Positions 26,494-34,983 are shown, counted from the stretch's first letter. The stretch: 44,068 nucleotides of DNA from Acidimicrobiaceae bacterium (GCA_003133685.1 PKYQ01000019.1:16050-60117), one strand, 5' to 3'. Translations and numbers: made by a program. Notes: a model not told the origin generated them from the sequence alone.

Positions 26494-27783
26494 ATGTCAA
26501 GTGAGTTCAATCGTCTGCGAGTGCTGTGGCCCGATCACCTCGGACTCGCTCGCGGCAAGTACGTGCCGGCCTCGCTGGCCGAACACGGCGTGCGTCACTG
26601 CACCGGCACGTGGGCCCTCGGCTACGACCGCGGCATGACGCCCGAGACACCCGGGTCTCATTGGAATGAGGGCCTGCCCGACTTCGACGCCAGCTACGAG
26701 ATGAGCGACATTCGCCCCGGCTGGGAGTCGGGCACCAAGGTGGTGGTCGCCGACCTCATGCGCCTCGGCGAGCCCTTCGCGCCCTCGCCGCGTCACGCGC
26801 TTCGCCGCGCGATCGCCGAGTGGCAAGAACTCGGCTACCGCCCATTCGTGGGTATGGAGTTCGAGGCCTACATCTTCGAGTCCGACGGCCACGGTGGTTG
26901 GCGTCCCCTCGACACACCCGGTGCCTACGTCTACGGGACTGGACCATCGGTCGACCCATACGGACTGCTCGACGCGATTTGGGAGGCCTGCGACGCCGCC
27001 GAGATCCCACTCGAGTCGGTGAACTCCGAATACGACACGCCGCAGTTCGAGTTCACACTTCGTTACTGCGACGCGCTACGCGCCGCCGACGAGGGATTCC
27101 TCTTCAAGGTCCTGGCCCGTGAGGTGGCTCACCGACTAGGCCTGTTGTTGACGTTCATGGGTAAGCCCCTCTCTGATCGCGGCGGATCGGGACTCCACTT
27201 CAACATCTCACTTCGCAACGACGCGGGGGAAAACGTGATCTTCGACGCCGACCAGGACGACGGCGTCTCGGTGCTCGGCAAGCAGGCCGTTGCCGGAATG
27301 CTCGCCCACCACCAGTCGCTGGCTGGTCTGTGCGCGCCAACCGTCAACGCCTACAAGCGACTCCGACCGGCCTCGTTGTCGGGCTACTGGGCCAACTGGG
27401 GCTACGACCACCGCGGTGCCACGCTACGAATTCCACCCGAGCGCGGTGAGGGATCGCGACTCGAGCACCGGCTCTCCGATGGCGCGGCCGTCGTGCACAC
27501 GGCGTTGGCGGCGGTTTTGCAGGCCGCGCGTCTCGGCGTCGTGAACAAACTGCCCCTCGGTCCGAAAGAAGGCGGCAACGGATTCGACACCATCGACGCG
27601 ACCGTCGGCGTACCGCCGTCACTGAGCGACGCGCTCGACGCGTTGGAAGCCGACCAGGAACTCGTGGACGCCGTCGGTGCCGAACTGGTCGCGCAGCATT
27701 TGGCGGTCAAGCGCGCGGAGTGGGAACGATTCACGGGCGCCACGACCGACTGGGAGATGCGCGAGTATCTCCCGTTCCTCTAG
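26494..27783 (+). CDS. Glutamine synthetase-family gamma-glutamyl ligase
   Basis: 429 residues, ATG with AAGGGGG upstream. GS fold: the metal/glutamate-binding set GMEFEAYIFE, NSEYDTPQFEFTLRYCDALRAAD, GSGLHFNISL, NAYKRLRP and RIPPERGEGSRLEHRLSDGAA can be traced in order. The last block is normally R-x-E-x-R-x-x-D-x-x-A-N-P-Y; here NP is replaced by VV, and there is no adenylylation-tyrosine segment. This suggests a GlnA3/GlnA4/PuuA-like ligase that joins glutamate to an amine rather than to ammonia. The nearby P450 and C26 hydrolase support that. Its stop overlaps the convergent P450 by 4 bp. Amine substrate unknown. Confidence 0.85.
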   Translation: MSSEFNRLRVLWPDHLGLARGKYVPASLAEHGVRHCTGTWALGYDRGMTPETPGSHWNEGLPDFDASYEMSDIRPGWESGTKVVVADLMRLGEPFAPSPRHALRRAIAEWQELGYRPFVGMEFEAYIFESDGHGGWRPLDTPGAYVYGTGPSVDPYGLLDAIWEACDAAEIPLESVNSEYDTPQFEFTLRYCDALRAADEGFLFKVLAREVAHRLGLLLTFMGKPLSDRGGSGLHFNISLRNDAGENVIFDADQDDGVSVLGKQAVAGMLAHHQSLAGLCAPTVNAYKRLRPASLSGYWANWGYDHRGATLRIPPERGEGSRLEHRLSDGAAVVHTALAAVLQAARLGVVNKLPLGPKEGGNGFDTIDATVGVPPSLSDALDALEADQELVDAVGAELVAQHLAVKRAEWERFTGATTDWEMREYLPFL

Positions 27784-29030
27784 CGCCAGGTAACTCGAAC
27801 CGGGAGTTTCTTCGTTCCGCTGATGAAGTTCGAACGGAAGCGCGCGCTCGGTCCGGCGGCTTCGATGCTTGACCAGGCCTTGGCCATCTCTTCGAACATG
27901 ACGCGCAGTTCGAGTCGTGCCAGGTGCGCGCCCAAGCAGAGATGCGCACTGTGGAGTCCGAAGGCGACGTGGTCATTGGGCGATCGGTCCATAACGAATT
28001 GATCGGGACTGGAGAACTGTTCTTCGTCGAAGTTGGCCGAGACGTACCAGAGGACGACCTTGTCGCCCTTCATCAACTTCTGACCCCGCAGTTCAGTATC
28101 TTCGACCACGGTTCGTCGAAAGTGCATGGTCGTGCTCGCCCAACGAAGAACCTCATCGACGAGCAACTTCATCTGAGCGTCGTTCATGGTCGGGAGCTCG
28201 GCGAATATCTCGGGATGTTCGATGAACACCTGAGCCCCGGCGGTCATGGTGTAGCGCGTCGTGTCATTGCCGGCCGCCACCATGAGCGTGAAGAAGTTCT
28301 TGAGCGTGGAGTCATCGAGCGTGTCGCCGTCCTTAGCGGGCGCGAGCAGGGCCGTCAACACGTCAGGCGTCGGCGTAATCCGACGCTCCTCGAGCGCCAG
28401 TTGGGCGTATTCGAAGAGTTCGATCGCGACGGGACTGCGAAACGGAAGCAGCCGGTACGCGCTGGTATCGCTCTGATCGACGACGTAGTCCGTGAAGTCG
28501 GGGTCGGAGTTACCGATCAAGGCGTCGCCACGACTGACGAGCCAGTCGAGGTCCTCGTCGGGTAGTCCGAGGAGGCGTCCGAGCATCTTCATCGGAAGTT
28601 CTCGGGCGACGTCCCTGACGAAATCGAACTCCGCCTTGCCGCCGAGGTTCGCCAGCACTTCGCGGGCGAGTTCTCGCACGGCGCCCTCGTAGTCGGCCAC
28701 GGCGCGCGGCGTGAAGGGGCGCGCCACGATTCGGCGAAGGCGAGTGTGCTCGGGCGAGTCCATTTCCATCATGGTGCGACGGGCCTCGGTCTCTTCGGCG
28801 TCCATGTCCTCCATGCGAATGCCGAGTCGGCTCGAAAACAGTTCGGTGTGACGACTGGCGTAAAGCACGTCGTCGTACTTCGTCAGACTCCAGAATCCCC
28901 GGCCGCCGTCGGCCTCCTCGGTCCAGGCGATCGGATCGGTCTCGCGCAGACGCGCGAAGACCTCGTGCGGGACGCCGTCGACGTACGTGTCGTGGGACGT
29001 GATATCGACGGCCGTGGCCTCAGACGACAT
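27780..29030 (-). CDS. Cytochrome P450 (CYP125/CYP142-like clade)
   Basis: 416 residues, ATG with GGAGG. Haem-thiolate oxygenase: I-helix LMVAAGNDTTR (A-G-x-D-T-T), E-x-x-R in DEVLRW, and the haem loop FGLHSAHLCLGAHLARLEL with the Cys ligand. The loop departs from the usual F-G-x-G-x-H-x-C-x-G: the second Gly is His. SANFDEEQFSSPDQF and LRRIVARPFTPRAV are like the actinobacterial CYP125 group (steroid and terpenoid oxidation), but the substrate cannot be assigned. Redox partners are not in the window. It lies between the GS-like ligase (convergent) and the amidotransferase-like hydrolase (divergent). Confidence 0.92.
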   Translation of the reverse strand: MSSEATAVDITSHDTYVDGVPHEVFARLRETDPIAWTEEADGGRGFWSLTKYDDVLYASRHTELFSSRLGIRMEDMDAEETEARRTMMEMDSPEHTRLRRIVARPFTPRAVADYEGAVRELAREVLANLGGKAEFDFVRDVARELPMKMLGRLLGLPDEDLDWLVSRGDALIGNSDPDFTDYVVDQSDTSAYRLLPFRSPVAIELFEYAQLALEERRITPTPDVLTALLAPAKDGDTLDDSTLKNFFTLMVAAGNDTTRYTMTAGAQVFIEHPEIFAELPTMNDAQMKLLVDEVLRWASTTMHFRRTVVEDTELRGQKLMKGDKVVLWYVSANFDEEQFSSPDQFVMDRSPNDHVAFGLHSAHLCLGAHLARLELRVMFEEMAKAWSSIEAAGPSARFRSNFISGTKKLPVRVTWR

Positions 29031-29107
29031 GAGACCTCCTCAGTTGACCAAAGGGTACTCGTCCGTCGCCAAACGAAATTGCTACCCCCCCGTTGCCATT
29101 TGGTTCG

Positions 29108-29119
29108 TACTATGGAGAG
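29108..29119 (+). promoter_or_regulatory. Leaderless-type -10 box for the C26 hydrolase
   Basis: TACTAT at 29108-29113 then six bases (GGAGAG) and ATG at 29120. The purine run touches the ATG and is too close to work as a ribosome site, which favours leaderless initiation. Confidence 0.5.
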
Positions 29120-29854
29120 ATGACGAAACCGCTCATCGGCATGTCGGGGCGGCGCTGGCCGGCGTCGGCGCTCGCCGACAACGTGCCCAAGGCCATGTAC
29201 GACCTTAAGTTCGACCTGCACTTTTCGGACTATCCGGCGTCGGTCGCCGCCGCCGGGGGACTGCCCGTCGAACTCACTCGCGACGCCGACGTGGAGGGCG
29301 TCCTCGCGCGTCTCGACGGTTTGATCCTCAGTGGGGGAGCGGACGTCGAACCCGATCGTTACGGTCATCACGCCGATGAGAACCTCGGGGCGATCGAACC
29401 GGACCGCGACGAATGGGAACTCGCATTGTTTCGCGAGGCCCGTCGACTCGAGATGCCGGTCTTGGCGATCTGTCGGGGCGCGCAACTGGCCAACGTCTTT
29501 TACGGGGGCACACTGAACCAACACGTCGAACTCGATGATGGTGCCGGACATCCCCAATGGGACACCGACGGACGCGAGCGCACGCACGAGGTGCACGTGG
29601 TCCCGGGTTCAATGCTGTCGTCGCTCTATCCGGAGAAGATCGGCGTGAACTCCTTGCACCATCAGACACTCGCGGTTCTGGGCAATGACCTCGTGGTGTC
29701 GGCGACCGCACCCGACGGCGTGGTTGAAGCGGTGGAACTGCCCGGCCATGACGTACTGGCCGTGCAGTGGCATCCCGAACTTCTTGATAAGCCCGACCCG
29801 ACCTTCCGTTGGCTGGTTGAACGAAGCAGCGACTACTTGGCTCGCAAGAACTAG
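29120..29854 (+). CDS. Gamma-glutamyl-GABA hydrolase-like class I glutamine amidotransferase (peptidase C26)
   Basis: 244 residues. Nucleophile Cys118 in VLAICRGAQLANVFYGG and the His/Glu pair in VLAVQWHPE form the triad; GLILSGGADVEPDRYG is the oxyanion region. Peptidase C26 proteins such as PuuD hydrolyse gamma-glutamyl amides. With the GS-like ligase 1.3 kb away it could remove a glutamyl group after oxidation of the amine part, as in the Puu putrescine pathway. In aniline catabolism GS-like and amidotransferase-like proteins also accompany an oxygenase. That link is inference from gene neighbours. Confidence 0.88.
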   Translation: MTKPLIGMSGRRWPASALADNVPKAMYDLKFDLHFSDYPASVAAAGGLPVELTRDADVEGVLARLDGLILSGGADVEPDRYGHHADENLGAIEPDRDEWELALFREARRLEMPVLAICRGAQLANVFYGGTLNQHVELDDGAGHPQWDTDGRERTHEVHVVPGSMLSSLYPEKIGVNSLHHQTLAVLGNDLVVSATAPDGVVEAVELPGHDVLAVQWHPELLDKPDPTFRWLVERSSDYLARKN

Positions 29855-30034
29855 CGTGACCGCCGCTCGGGCGCTCATGGTTCTCACGGAGAGCCGGACG
29901 TTAAACCCGCCCATCGATGTCGGACACGGCCATAGAACGCTGTGGGGGAGTGCTCGATGGGGTGATTGCGAACGATCGGGGAGAACCGTCGTGACGGCGC
30001 TATTGGATCAATTAAAGGAGAGGAACGTTCTTCT

Positions 30035-30370
30035 TTAGAGTCCCTGCGCTTCGTTGACGGTTAGTTCGGCTGCGGGATCCGCTTCGAGACGTTCATCGGG
30101 AATGAGCTCGCCGCTAGCAGTTGATCGACCATACGTGCCCGCCGTGAGGCGTTGCTCGGCGCGCCCAATCGCCGCCAATCGCTGCGTGAGAGCATCGGCG
30201 ACCGCGTCATCGGTGCCTTCAGAGACCAAGAGCTCAGACGAATCACTCATGTCACCATGTTGGTTGGCGGCCGTTCGGTCGGATTGACTGTCGCCCTTCA
30301 CGGCGCCCAACAAACCCTCGACTCGCGTTCGCTCAGCATTCAGTAAGTGTCGGGCTCGATCGTTGTCCAC
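30035..30370 (-). CDS. DksA/TraR-like protein without zinc-finger cysteines
   Basis: 111 residues, GTG start. The N-terminal ~75 residues form a helical hairpin (ERTRVEGLLGAVKGD ... DALTQRLAAIGRAEQRLTAGTYG) with the acidic turn GDMSDSSELLVSEGTDD, as in actinobacterial TraR/DksA proteins. The end RSTASGELIPDERLEADPAAELTVNEA aligns with the usual C-x2-C...C-x2-C finger (T/GYGxCxxCGxPIPxERLEAxPxAxxCxxC), but all four cysteines are gone. DksA proteins enter the RNA polymerase secondary channel; loss of zinc ligands occurs in some redox-insensitive DksAs, though usually not all four. The preceding 180 bp (29855-30034) show no gene. Confidence 0.72.
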   Translation of the reverse strand: MDNDRARHLLNAERTRVEGLLGAVKGDSQSDRTAANQHGDMSDSSELLVSEGTDDAVADALTQRLAAIGRAEQRLTAGTYGRSTASGELIPDERLEADPAAELTVNEAQGL

Positions 30371-30510
30371 GTCACACTCCGTTCTCGATGTACGACTTTG
30401 GGTTCACACAAGTAACCAGGTCTGCCCAGCGTAATTCCTCAACGCGAACGGGTCTCATTCGAGTCGGGAAACGAAATGTGAGCACGAGGCAATTGGGGGT
30501 GCTCGCCTCT

Positions 30511-30546
30511 TAAGGTAGTGAGATGCGTATCGATTGTCCGGACTGA
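30511..30546 (+). CDS. Possible leaderless seven-codon leader peptide upstream of the ArsB-like gene
   Basis: TAAGGT at 30511-30516 is followed by six bases and ATG at 30523, which opens only MRIDCPD before TGA at 30544-30546. It overlaps the TTG start (30534) and ends three bases before an in-frame GTG (30549) of the permease gene. Coupled or re-initiated translation of the permease is possible. The coding part is 30523-30546. Confidence 0.25.
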
Positions 30547-31586
30547 TCGTGCTCTGGGCAGCGATTCAGCAAACCTGGGAACCGTTCGTCCTGGTCGTCG
30601 GCCTGTTACTGATCGGACACGTCGCTTCGAGAGATGGACTTTTCGAAGTAGCGGGTTCCAAGCTCTCCCGTCTTCGCGGAGGCACGGTTGTACTTTTCGT
30701 GGCGATGATGCTCCTCGCGGCGGTCGTGACCGCGACCCTGAATCTCGATACGTCGGTGGTCTTTCTCACGCCCGTGTTGCTCCACACGGCGCGTCACCGA
30801 TCAGTCAAGGAGGAGGCGTTTCTCTATGGATCGATTTTCATGGCCAACGCCGCGTCACTCTTACTTCTCGGCTCGAACCTCACGAACATCCTGGTCTTTA
30901 CACGTTCCGACGTGCGAGGTGTGACCTTCGCCCGCACGATGTTTGTTCCTTGGTTGCTGTCGATCACTCTGACGACGCTCGTCGTGCTGGTGTGGCGATG
31001 GCGCGATCTTTCAGCAAAGCCAATCATCGAGGGCGAAGATGCGCAACATTTCTCGTTCGGACCGGGCATCGTCGGCATCGTGGTGGCCATTACTCTGATG
31101 CTTGTCGTCAGTCGTCCGGCGATTCCAGTGCTCGCGGTGGCGATCATTGTCGCAGCCGCCGACATTGCGATTCGGCACCGGTTTACGCTGGCGTCTCTCA
31201 CATCAAGCGCCAACCTCCCGATGGTGGTGGGACTCTTCGTACTCGCCACCGCTGTCTCTGTCGCTTCGCGGTACTGGCACGTCTCACAGCACTTGATCGG
31301 AACGGCCGGTTCCTGGCAGACCGCGGGCGTCGCCGCCGCTTCGTCCAATTTGATCAATAACCTTCCCGCCGCGGCAATGCTGTCAGCCAAGTTCCCGGCC
31401 CATCCCTACAGTTTGCTCTTCGGACTGAACCTCGGACCCAACCTCACCGTTATCGGTGCGCTGTCCTCAATGCTGTGGCTCAGGGTGGCCCGGAGGGAAG
31501 GAGCATCTCCCTCGGTATGGACATTCACGAAAATAGGCGTGGTGGTGACGACCGTAACCCTTGTGGGATGCCTTCTAATTGTCTAA
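30534..31586 (+). CDS. ArsB/NhaD-like ion transporter (SLC13/arsenical pump superfamily)
   Basis: About 350 residues from TTG 30534, or 345 from GTG 30549; no ATG is available before a stop at 30519. Ten or so hydrophobic segments. Ion-transporter-superfamily signatures: LLLIGHVASRDGLFEVAG, TLNLDTSVVFLTPVLLH, FMANAASLLLLGSNLTNILV and ASSNLINNLPAAAMLSA, the paired hairpin motifs of ArsB-like permeases. The ion may be arsenite, sodium/proton or a dicarboxylate; no arsR or arsC is nearby. A possible seven-codon leader ORF precedes it. Confidence 0.82.
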   Translation: MSGLIVLWAAIQQTWEPFVLVVGLLLIGHVASRDGLFEVAGSKLSRLRGGTVVLFVAMMLLAAVVTATLNLDTSVVFLTPVLLHTARHRSVKEEAFLYGSIFMANAASLLLLGSNLTNILVFTRSDVRGVTFARTMFVPWLLSITLTTLVVLVWRWRDLSAKPIIEGEDAQHFSFGPGIVGIVVAITLMLVVSRPAIPVLAVAIIVAAADIAIRHRFTLASLTSSANLPMVVGLFVLATAVSVASRYWHVSQHLIGTAGSWQTAGVAAASSNLINNLPAAAMLSAKFPAHPYSLLFGLNLGPNLTVIGALSSMLWLRVARREGASPSVWTFTKIGVVVTTVTLVGCLLIV

Positions 31587-31697
31587 TCACCACAGTGACA
31601 GCGACGCTCTCACGAACGCAACGTGTCAGAACGACTGCCGGTGAGTCCACCTCTGGTATCGGTTCGAATGGGCGACAGTTCATCTAGGAGGCGCGCA

Positions 31698-32111
31698 ATG
31701 ACAGTCGGCGAAGCGAAGAAAAGTAACAGTGCGGCAACGAGCGACGTATGGGGCAATTTTGATACTGATTCGGGATCGCCGGGATTTAGCCTGCGAACCA
31801 CATTTCCGACGAACCCGGACGGAGTCGAAGTAATGCTCGAACGCTGGGCGGCGGGTACTGAAGAGCCGCCGCACACGCACCCGGGAGATGACATGACAAT
31901 CGTCGTCGAAGGGAAGATATCAACGCAGTTCTATCGAAGAGAAGGCGAAACCCTAGTGGCCGAAGGGGAGCGGATCATTCTCAACAAGGGCGACGTCGGA
32001 TACACGAGTGCGGGCCAGATTCACGACGCGAAGTATCTCGAAGTCTGCCAACTCGTGTACGTGCACAATGGGGCATTCGCGTTCCTACCGGCGAAACTCG
32101 AAGTCGGTTGA
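31698..32111 (+). CDS. Small cupin-domain protein
   Basis: 137 residues from ATG 31698 with AGGAGG at 31686-31691. Single cupin barrel: motif 1 EEPPHTHPGDDMTIVVEGK (His-x-His and the later Glu/Gly) and motif 2 KGDVGYTSAGQIHDAKYLE (His) would bind one metal ion. Such proteins act as isomerases, dioxygenases or sensors; no residue pattern fixes one. No operon partner: the ArsB-like gene ends 112 bp upstream and 250 bp without a recognisable gene follow (32112-32361). Confidence 0.8.
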   Translation: MTVGEAKKSNSAATSDVWGNFDTDSGSPGFSLRTTFPTNPDGVEVMLERWAAGTEEPPHTHPGDDMTIVVEGKISTQFYRREGETLVAEGERIILNKGDVGYTSAGQIHDAKYLEVCQLVYVHNGAFAFLPAKLEVG

Positions 32112-32361
32112 TTGCGAGAGTTGAGCGAACGCCTAGCACCCGACAATGTCCCTCGTTCGGCTCTGACGTGTCAATAGGATCTTCGTGCAACGCGAGAGCT
32201 CTCGGTGGTTGAACCCCGGCGGGTGCGCTCGAAGTCACTGACGGCGTGAGCCGACTCTGTCGTGAGTCGAGTCGAAATCCAGAAGTCAAGAGGCACCGAC
32301 TGTCGTCTCAAATGATTGGACAAACGCTCTTCGTCCATTCGGATTCGACTTCTCGTCGCCT

Positions 32362-33882
32362 CTAGTGCACGGGTTCCCAACTCGCGCCGATGTTCAAGAC
32401 GTGGGCCCCAGCGCCAGAATCGAAACACACTTCTCGAAGTTGGCGACGAATGAAGTGCGTCGTGTCGATGGGATTTCCGAAGTCGCCGACCGAGAAGCCA
32501 GAGGTGGTCGCAGGCTCACAGCCCGCGAAGTACGATCCCGCAGGTTTTACCACTACGAAGAGGGCCTCGATTTTCTGATGGTGAGGAACCACCATTCGCT
32601 TTGTGTTGTCGGCACCGGCTGGAATCGACAGGTCGTGGGGCGGAGTCGTGGCGGAGAGGGCGGTCGTGTTCCTCACTGCCTGAAAGATGGGCGCACCCAT
32701 CAAGAGGTGACAAGTCGCTCCCTCGTTGTAGAAGGACACCGGAACAATCTCATACGCGGAGACCCGGCGTACGCCCGTCGAAGTCCTCACGGCATAGGTC
32801 GCGTCGGTCGCGGTGGCACCTGCCGTCACTCGTATCTGAGAAGACTGACACGCCGGGTGTGTGATACTCGCGTGGGCGTTGACCGCCAGTGGGACGGCGA
32901 GCGGTCCCGAGGTGAGGGCAGCGGCCAAGTCGTAGGCGCCACTTTTCGTCACGGCGAGGAGCTGCATCAGACCGTCGAACGAACTGAACGAAGAGTTGGC
33001 GGGCTGGATCAGCGGCGCTTCGACAATGACACCATTGAGGTCGATGGCGAGTTGTCGGTGGAAGTACTCTGCAGCCACCCGGTCCCAGAGTTGGGATTCG
33101 TTCGGATTGAGACGGACGTTAATGATCCAGCCGCCCGATAACGGTGCGTGAACAACTGTGGCGGACGCCACCTTCGACGAGAGCGTGAGGAGCGTCGGAC
33201 CGACGAGGAAGCGCTGGGTCACACCTGCGCCGCTCTTCAGGACCGGCAGAAGTGCTGAAGTGTTGGGCGACGCCGCGTCCCGCGCGCGGGTGGTCGTCGC
33301 ATACGCCGACAACGCCGGGTCGGGTTTGACCGAGGGCACTCCATCGGGGTTGGCAGTGCCGCCGGCCGGGGCGGTGGGCGCCGCGTACTGCGGGCTCGAG
33401 CACTTGGTAGGCAGTGAGTTCGTCGAGACCGGCCCGCTTTGGGCGCCCGCGTAGCACGTCACCGAGCGGATGAGCAGTTCCGGCGATGAGGTGAGGAGCG
33501 AGGTGGGGCTGGCGAGGTCCTTCGGACCGTTGGTAACGACAACGGCTCCGTGCTCGACCTGCACGGTGGCGTTCGGAAAGCCAACCGCATGAAGTCGCGC
33601 GGTCATCACTCGCCGGTCTGCGGTCAGTTGCGCGGTAGCGACCGAGCTGGCGGAACGCGGGTAGAGCGTCACGGCGTAGGCAGAGTTCGATGCAAGGCCG
33701 GCGAAGAGCGCGATCGCACTCACCGCAATGGCGAGCGCGCCGCCGCCCATCGTAGAGATACGAATGCGCAGACGACGTCGGTGAAGACGCTGGTGAAGGG
33801 CCAGGGGCGAGGGCGCCACGCCTACGGGGACCGACGCGAGGGCTCGGTCAAAGAGGTCTTGGATCTGGTCAGTCGGTGTCAT
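32362..33882 (-). CDS. Single-pass membrane protein with SecD-type head and DUF4232-like domain; putative anti-sigma partner
   Basis: 506 residues. Residues 1-43 are cytoplasmic and basic; one membrane helix at ~46-68; the rest is outside. Residues ~84-145 (LTADRRVMTARLHAVGFPNATVQVEHG ... LLIRSVTC) and ~248-332 (GGWIINVRLNPNE ... RQLAIDLNGVIVEAPLIQP ... LTSGPLAVPL) read like the two conserved halves of the SecD P1 head, including its hinge-proximal G-x-L-x-x-P-L end. The SecD membrane (RND) domain is absent. From ~343 (PACQSSQIRV ... FYNEGATCHLLMGAPIF) the sequence resembles DUF4232. It overlaps the ECF sigma gene by 14 bp, so a role as membrane-bound regulator of that sigma factor is likely, though the cytoplasmic part lacks a zinc anti-sigma motif. 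Confidence 0.72.
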   Translation of the reverse strand: MTPTDQIQDLFDRALASVPVGVAPSPLALHQRLHRRRLRIRISTMGGGALAIAVSAIALFAGLASNSAYAVTLYPRSASSVATAQLTADRRVMTARLHAVGFPNATVQVEHGAVVVTNGPKDLASPTSLLTSSPELLIRSVTCYAGAQSGPVSTNSLPTKCSSPQYAAPTAPAGGTANPDGVPSVKPDPALSAYATTTRARDAASPNTSALLPVLKSGAGVTQRFLVGPTLLTLSSKVASATVVHAPLSGGWIINVRLNPNESQLWDRVAAEYFHRQLAIDLNGVIVEAPLIQPANSSFSSFDGLMQLLAVTKSGAYDLAAALTSGPLAVPLAVNAHASITHPACQSSQIRVTAGATATDATYAVRTSTGVRRVSAYEIVPVSFYNEGATCHLLMGAPIFQAVRNTTALSATTPPHDLSIPAGADNTKRMVVPHHQKIEALFVVVKPAGSYFAGCEPATTSGFSVGDFGNPIDTTHFIRRQLREVCFDSGAGAHVLNIGASWEPVH

Positions 33883-34357
33883 GGGCGGCGCCCTTCGCTA
33901 GGTGTGACGCAGTGGCGAGGGCGGTGTGCAGGGTGGCCTTGACGGTCCCTTCGGCACAGCCCATCACCACGGCGATCTCGGGGATGGTGAGTTGGGTGAT
34001 GTAGCGCAAGAGCAGCGCCTCGCGCTGGCGGTCGGAGACACCCTCGAGAAGCGTGGCGATCATCATGCGGTCTTCGACCCGAGCTTCACCCGATTGGCTA
34101 GAGGACTGTTGTGTGAGGAGCGGCTGCTTGGCAGCTTGGCGAACCCGGCGACGATGAAGGTCCCGGCCCTTGTTCAAGGCCACAATCATCGTCCAGCCTT
34201 CCGGATGGTCGAGCAGTGAGACCTTCGGCCATCTGCGCAACGTCTGGAAGAAGGCCTCTTGGGCGATCTCCTCGGCGAGCGCCGGATCGCGGAAGGTGAG
34301 CGCCATCGACCGACGCACGCGCTCGTAACTTGCCGAATAGTAGGTGTCGAAATCCAT
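33869..34357 (-). CDS. ECF-family RNA polymerase sigma factor
   Basis: 162 residues. Region 2: DFDTYYSASYERVRRSMALTFRDPALAEEIAQEAFFQTLRRWPKV (residues 2-45), with -10 recognition elements; region 4: LSDRQREALLLRYITQLTIPEIAVVMGCAEGTVKATLHTAL-like helix-turn-helix (residues ~105-150). The short linker and the RRWPKV/GWTMIVA block resemble the actinobacterial SigE-like ECF group. The next gene on the strand encodes the SecD-head membrane protein, its probable regulator. The 210 bp upstream (34358-34569) shows no further gene. Confidence 0.9.
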   Translation of the reverse strand: MDFDTYYSASYERVRRSMALTFRDPALAEEIAQEAFFQTLRRWPKVSLLDHPEGWTMIVALNKGRDLHRRRVRQAAKQPLLTQQSSSQSGEARVEDRMMIATLLEGVSDRQREALLLRYITQLTIPEIAVVMGCAEGTVKATLHTALATASHLAKGAAHDTD

Positions 34358-34569
34358 CGCCGGGGATGCTCCATTCGGCTATTCGTCTAAGCGTTCACTG
34401 TTAAGACGATCCTCACTGCCAAATCGTTTACCCGAACTTTGCACAATCTGGCCTTCGCCTGGTTCTAAATGCTGCATAATCAGAAGCAACACGGATCGTT
34501 CGTCCTGAAGAGTAGGTCAGGCTCCGGGTGGTTTATTCGCTTCGCTTGAGGAGCAGATAGGGGGCCTTG

Positions 34570-34953
34570 ATGGGAAACCAGCCAGACGATGAAGACAATG
34601 CACCTTTAGCCAACCCTGAGCCAGGAGATGTTCCAGTCGAGGCTGGAGTTGAGCCAGGTGCTACTTCGGAAGCGATCTTGTCGACGCGAACGTCGAGGGC
34701 GTGGATACGGTTACTTCCCGTACTGGTCATCTTGGTCGTCATCTTGGTCTTTGTGTTTCAGAATCCGAAGGACGTAAAGGTGAGCCTTTTCACATTCTCT
34801 GGCACGCTTCCCCTCTCGGTGGCGCTCCTTGGCGCGGTGATTCTGGGTGCACTAATGGCGCTGGCACTGGGCTCGGTCCGCATCTTTCAGCTTCGCAAAC
34901 AGGTCCATCGGAAGTTGGGGGATCCCGAGGGGGACACTCGTCGTCTTAGATGA
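34570..34953 (+). CDS. LapA/DUF1049-domain membrane protein
   Basis: 127 residues from ATG 34570. An acidic, Pro-rich N-terminal segment (1-43) leads to a membrane helix (LLPVLVILVVILVFVFQN), the short loop PKDVKVSLFTFSGTLPLSVA and a second helix (LLGAVILGALMALALG) with a basic tail. This is the LapA/DUF1049 pattern (F-x-x-QN...V...F.....LPL...l.ga...G). Named after an E. coli protein that regulates lipopolysaccharide assembly, but it is widespread in Gram-positive Actinomycetota, where its role is unknown. No operon partner. Confidence 0.78.
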   Translation: MGNQPDDEDNAPLANPEPGDVPVEAGVEPGATSEAILSTRTSRAWIRLLPVLVILVVILVFVFQNPKDVKVSLFTFSGTLPLSVALLGAVILGALMALALGSVRIFQLRKQVHRKLGDPEGDTRRLR

Positions 34954-34983
34954 GGTTGGACTGATACATGGGTGCAAACCTTT

